Positions 8,001-8,975 of a DNA stretch of 8,975 bases are shown in pieces. The DNA is from an uncultured Acetobacter sp. (GTDB lineage: Bacteria; Pseudomonadota; Alphaproteobacteria; Acetobacterales; Acetobacteraceae). How positions within the stretch are numbered: position 1 is the first letter of the stretch; every line of letters starts with the position of its first letter. The translations under genes and the position numbers were made by a program. Location of the stretch: contig NZ_CALLXM010000166.1 in the NCBI RefSeq assembly GCF_937875265.1, positions 1-8,975 on the forward strand, written 5' to 3'. A model generated the notes under the pieces. The model ran no database searches and was not told where the DNA came from. It was given only the letters and a program-made list of their open reading frames with translations.

Positions 8001-8975
8001 TGGTGGAGGGCACCATGTCTGCCCCGCGTATTACAGGCACGGTTGACCTGCAAAATGCCGATATTCAGGACTTTGCACAGGGTGTGCATCTGTCCGCCAT
8101 CAATGGGCATATTGTGGGGCAGGGGAATAGCATTGTTATTCAGAGCCTGACTGCCAAAGCCGGTGACGGCACGATGGGTGTGTCAGGCTCCGTTGGTATG
8201 CTGGCCCCCGGAATACCGGTGGATATCCATTTTATAGCGCGTGATGCCCGCCCCATTTCCAGTGATCTGATCACAGCCGTGATGAATGCGGAAATGACCA
8301 TTAAAGGGCAGGCCTCTGCCCGGATGGATGTGGCAGGCAATGTTGATCTGCGGAAAGTGGAAATCAACATTCCCAACTCCCTGCCATCCTCGGTGGCCCG
8401 GCTGGACGTGATCCGTCCGGGGGACAAGACGCAGACTGATGCCGCAGCAGAGGCAAATGCCAGCGCGAGTGTTATCGGGCTTAATCTGACTGTGACATCA
8501 CCGGGCAAATTCTTTGTGCGCGGACATGGTCTGGATGCAGAAATGGCGGGCAAGCTCAAGGTCAAGGGAACGAGTTCGGCTCCCGTGGTCAGCGGTGGGT
8601 TTGACCTCAAGCGCGGGAACTTTGATCTGGCCGGGATCTCGCTCAACTTCACCAAGGGGCGCGTGGCCTTTAACGGCAGCAGCGTGGACCACAAGCTGGA
8701 CCCGACACTGGATTTTGAGGCTGACCGCGCTGTGAACGGGCAAACGGCCATGCTGAAAGTGGGCGGGTATGCCAGCGCCCCCAAAATCGGCTTTGAGTCC
8801 ATTCCTTCCCTGCCGCAGGATCAGGTTCTGGCCATGCTGCTGTTTGGTACGGATGCGCATTCCCTTTCTTCCACCCAGATGGTGGAGCTGGGCACGGCAC
8901 TGGCAACTCTGACTGGGGCAACGTCTTTTGACCCAATGGGCACCCTGCGTAAAACCCTGCATCTGGACCGGCTGG
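5024..8975 (+). CDS. tamB: Translocation and assembly module protein TamB (DUF490), C-terminal end beyond the window
   Basis: Inner-membrane-anchored partner of TamA that spans the periplasm as a long beta-groove, a form thought to carry lipids or unfolded barrel proteins to the outer membrane. I translated the frame throughout: 1317 codons with no stop before the edge. Five arginines (R12-R21) and a hydrophobic segment (about 22-44) form an N-in signal anchor, followed by NTGPGRGLL. Residues 70-130 match the TamB start region, with an Ala/Pro linker at 131-146. The middle is repetitive, amphipathic beta-rich sequence. The DUF490 end is clear: SGGFDLKRGNFDLAGISLNF from about residue 1190 and LPQDQVLAMLLFG at 1263-1275. 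About 70-90 residues of the usual tail are missing past the window. I saw no cysteine codon. GGGGA (5010-5014) sits 9 bases before the ATG, which overlaps the tamA stop as TGATG, so coupled translation is likely. Confidence 0.94.
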   Translation, partial: MAEYNEANPAPRRSVLRRAGRVLGLSAGVLTGVAVLAVGVILVGANTGPGRGLLTKQTTALTGGTVSIAGMSGRFPDKFHLDSIALRDKEGVWLSLHNIDLNWSPLSMVWRTARIYSLKADELNIPRLPVSDPTAAPAAPASTAKSKLGLSIDIRTLAVQRINVGAPLAGIPASFSLSGHGSLSSIDPVIDGLSLPTLPKSDIALHVKRLDASGQIDLATTTGGGKLGLHLDAQEGKDGFAAAKLKMPQLTPLSLALDINGPTNAAVLGFSAAAGPVKAKADGVLNLLAGDMARLSAQFDAPQLSLTPDIGWEAIHLAAQLKGKMEAPDGTAELQVDRLAAAGAAVGTIKATFTGQNGRPGVADLLHLVMTADGVRLPGSAPNLLASAPVQLDAKLSPQPAGKPLELDISHPLLHLTGSILTAAPQRGTVMLTLPDLRPIGQVAGTPLQGNAGVKAEFDLPAAAEGDTHLKADGTLGITGGQPQAVGLIGPKGTFALAATMRPHATQSAGQQIDLSSLSVDGQALHLKAQGRVNTGQDMDVTSTLALPDLARALPSLRGGVTLALSAKGLMQDFAAKLHLEGDPGTATMPRGPVVLDADLAHLPTAPAGTLDAHGSVNRAPLLLNAVFAQDEKGSRQIDLKKLSWNSVQGQGSLALASGEVVPLGTLDLKIGRLADLKEVIGQPISGALAASVKTTQVNQKPMVALKLDGNVAMPQAKIGSLSLAGTVKDPAAHPDADLSLKLGGLAAAGVTGQARLTAKGPENAMALSAQIGPASWSGSPLSLDTAALLNLPAKQVRLQKLAATAKQENLKLLAPALISFGETMGVDRLRATLGTQGAEPATADIAGRIKPTLAATVDVRNLTPALARPFMPDLHAQGTVSVQAKVSGTLDRPQGQVHLAGNGLRMQGASAAASLPALHLDATANLAGTSAKVQVQADAGSKLALNVAGTAPLSSTGPVNLRTNGHLDLAIANGYLGAQARQALGQVQLALLVEGTMSAPRITGTVDLQNADIQDFAQGVHLSAINGHIVGQGNSIVIQSLTAKAGDGTMGVSGSVGMLAPGIPVDIHFIARDARPISSDLITAVMNAEMTIKGQASARMDVAGNVDLRKVEINIPNSLPSSVARLDVIRPGDKTQTDAAAEANASASVIGLNLTVTSPGKFFVRGHGLDAEMAGKLKVKGTSSAPVVSGGFDLKRGNFDLAGISLNFTKGRVAFNGSSVDHKLDPTLDFEADRAVNGQTAMLKVGGYASAPKIGFESIPSLPQDQVLAMLLFGTDAHSLSSTQMVELGTALATLTGATSFDPMGTLRKTLHLDRL

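Noticed and set aside
5368..8962. Many minus-strand frames of 140-220 codons opposite tamB
   Set aside because: They are low-complexity Ser/Ala/Arg- or Gln/His-rich shadows of a continuous 1317-codon TamB frame; none shows a known domain.

Overview
The window looks like chromosomal DNA from an acetic acid bacterium or a close relative (Acetobacteraceae, Alphaproteobacteria). The support is high GC, the sequence character of MiaB, TamA and TamB, and the order acyltransferase - miaB - phoH, which is common in Rhodospirillales. This placement comes from recognising the proteins, not from a database search. It is a core, housekeeping region: I see no tRNA, rRNA, insertion sequence, phage gene, CRISPR array or toxin-antitoxin pair.

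The left part (1-2808) is a minus-strand run of three genes, read right to left. A PlsC-type lysophospholipid acyltransferase (2808-1732) comes first. Next, after a gap with two small inverted repeats, is miaB, the tRNA methylthiotransferase (1605-220). The 5' end of a phoH/ybeZ-type ATPase gene (223 to beyond base 1) overlaps the miaB stop codon by two bases.

A divergent intergenic region (2809-3086) separates this run from a plus-strand pair. It holds a hairpin that would pair with the acyltransferase ribosome binding site, a 7-bp inverted repeat in front of tamA, and a 20-codon upstream ORF that overlaps the tamA start.

The right part (3087-8975) is tamA followed by tamB, joined by a one-base TGATG overlap. 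TamA is an outer-membrane Omp85/POTRA protein. TamB is a very long inner-membrane-anchored, periplasm-spanning protein (DUF490/AsmA-like class). Together they form the translocation and assembly module, which inserts some outer-membrane proteins and is linked to moving phospholipids between the membranes. The tamB frame is open without a stop for 1317 codons to the window edge, so only its last C-terminal strands are missing.

The theme is envelope biogenesis (phospholipid acylation, TamA/TamB) next to translation and RNA-quality genes (miaB, phoH). I found no convincing new system. The points worth a second look are small structural signals: a 13-bp perfect hairpin inside miaB over the codons just before the radical-SAM motif, the hairpin over the acyltransferase ribosome binding site, and the upstream ORF and inverted repeat in front of tamA.
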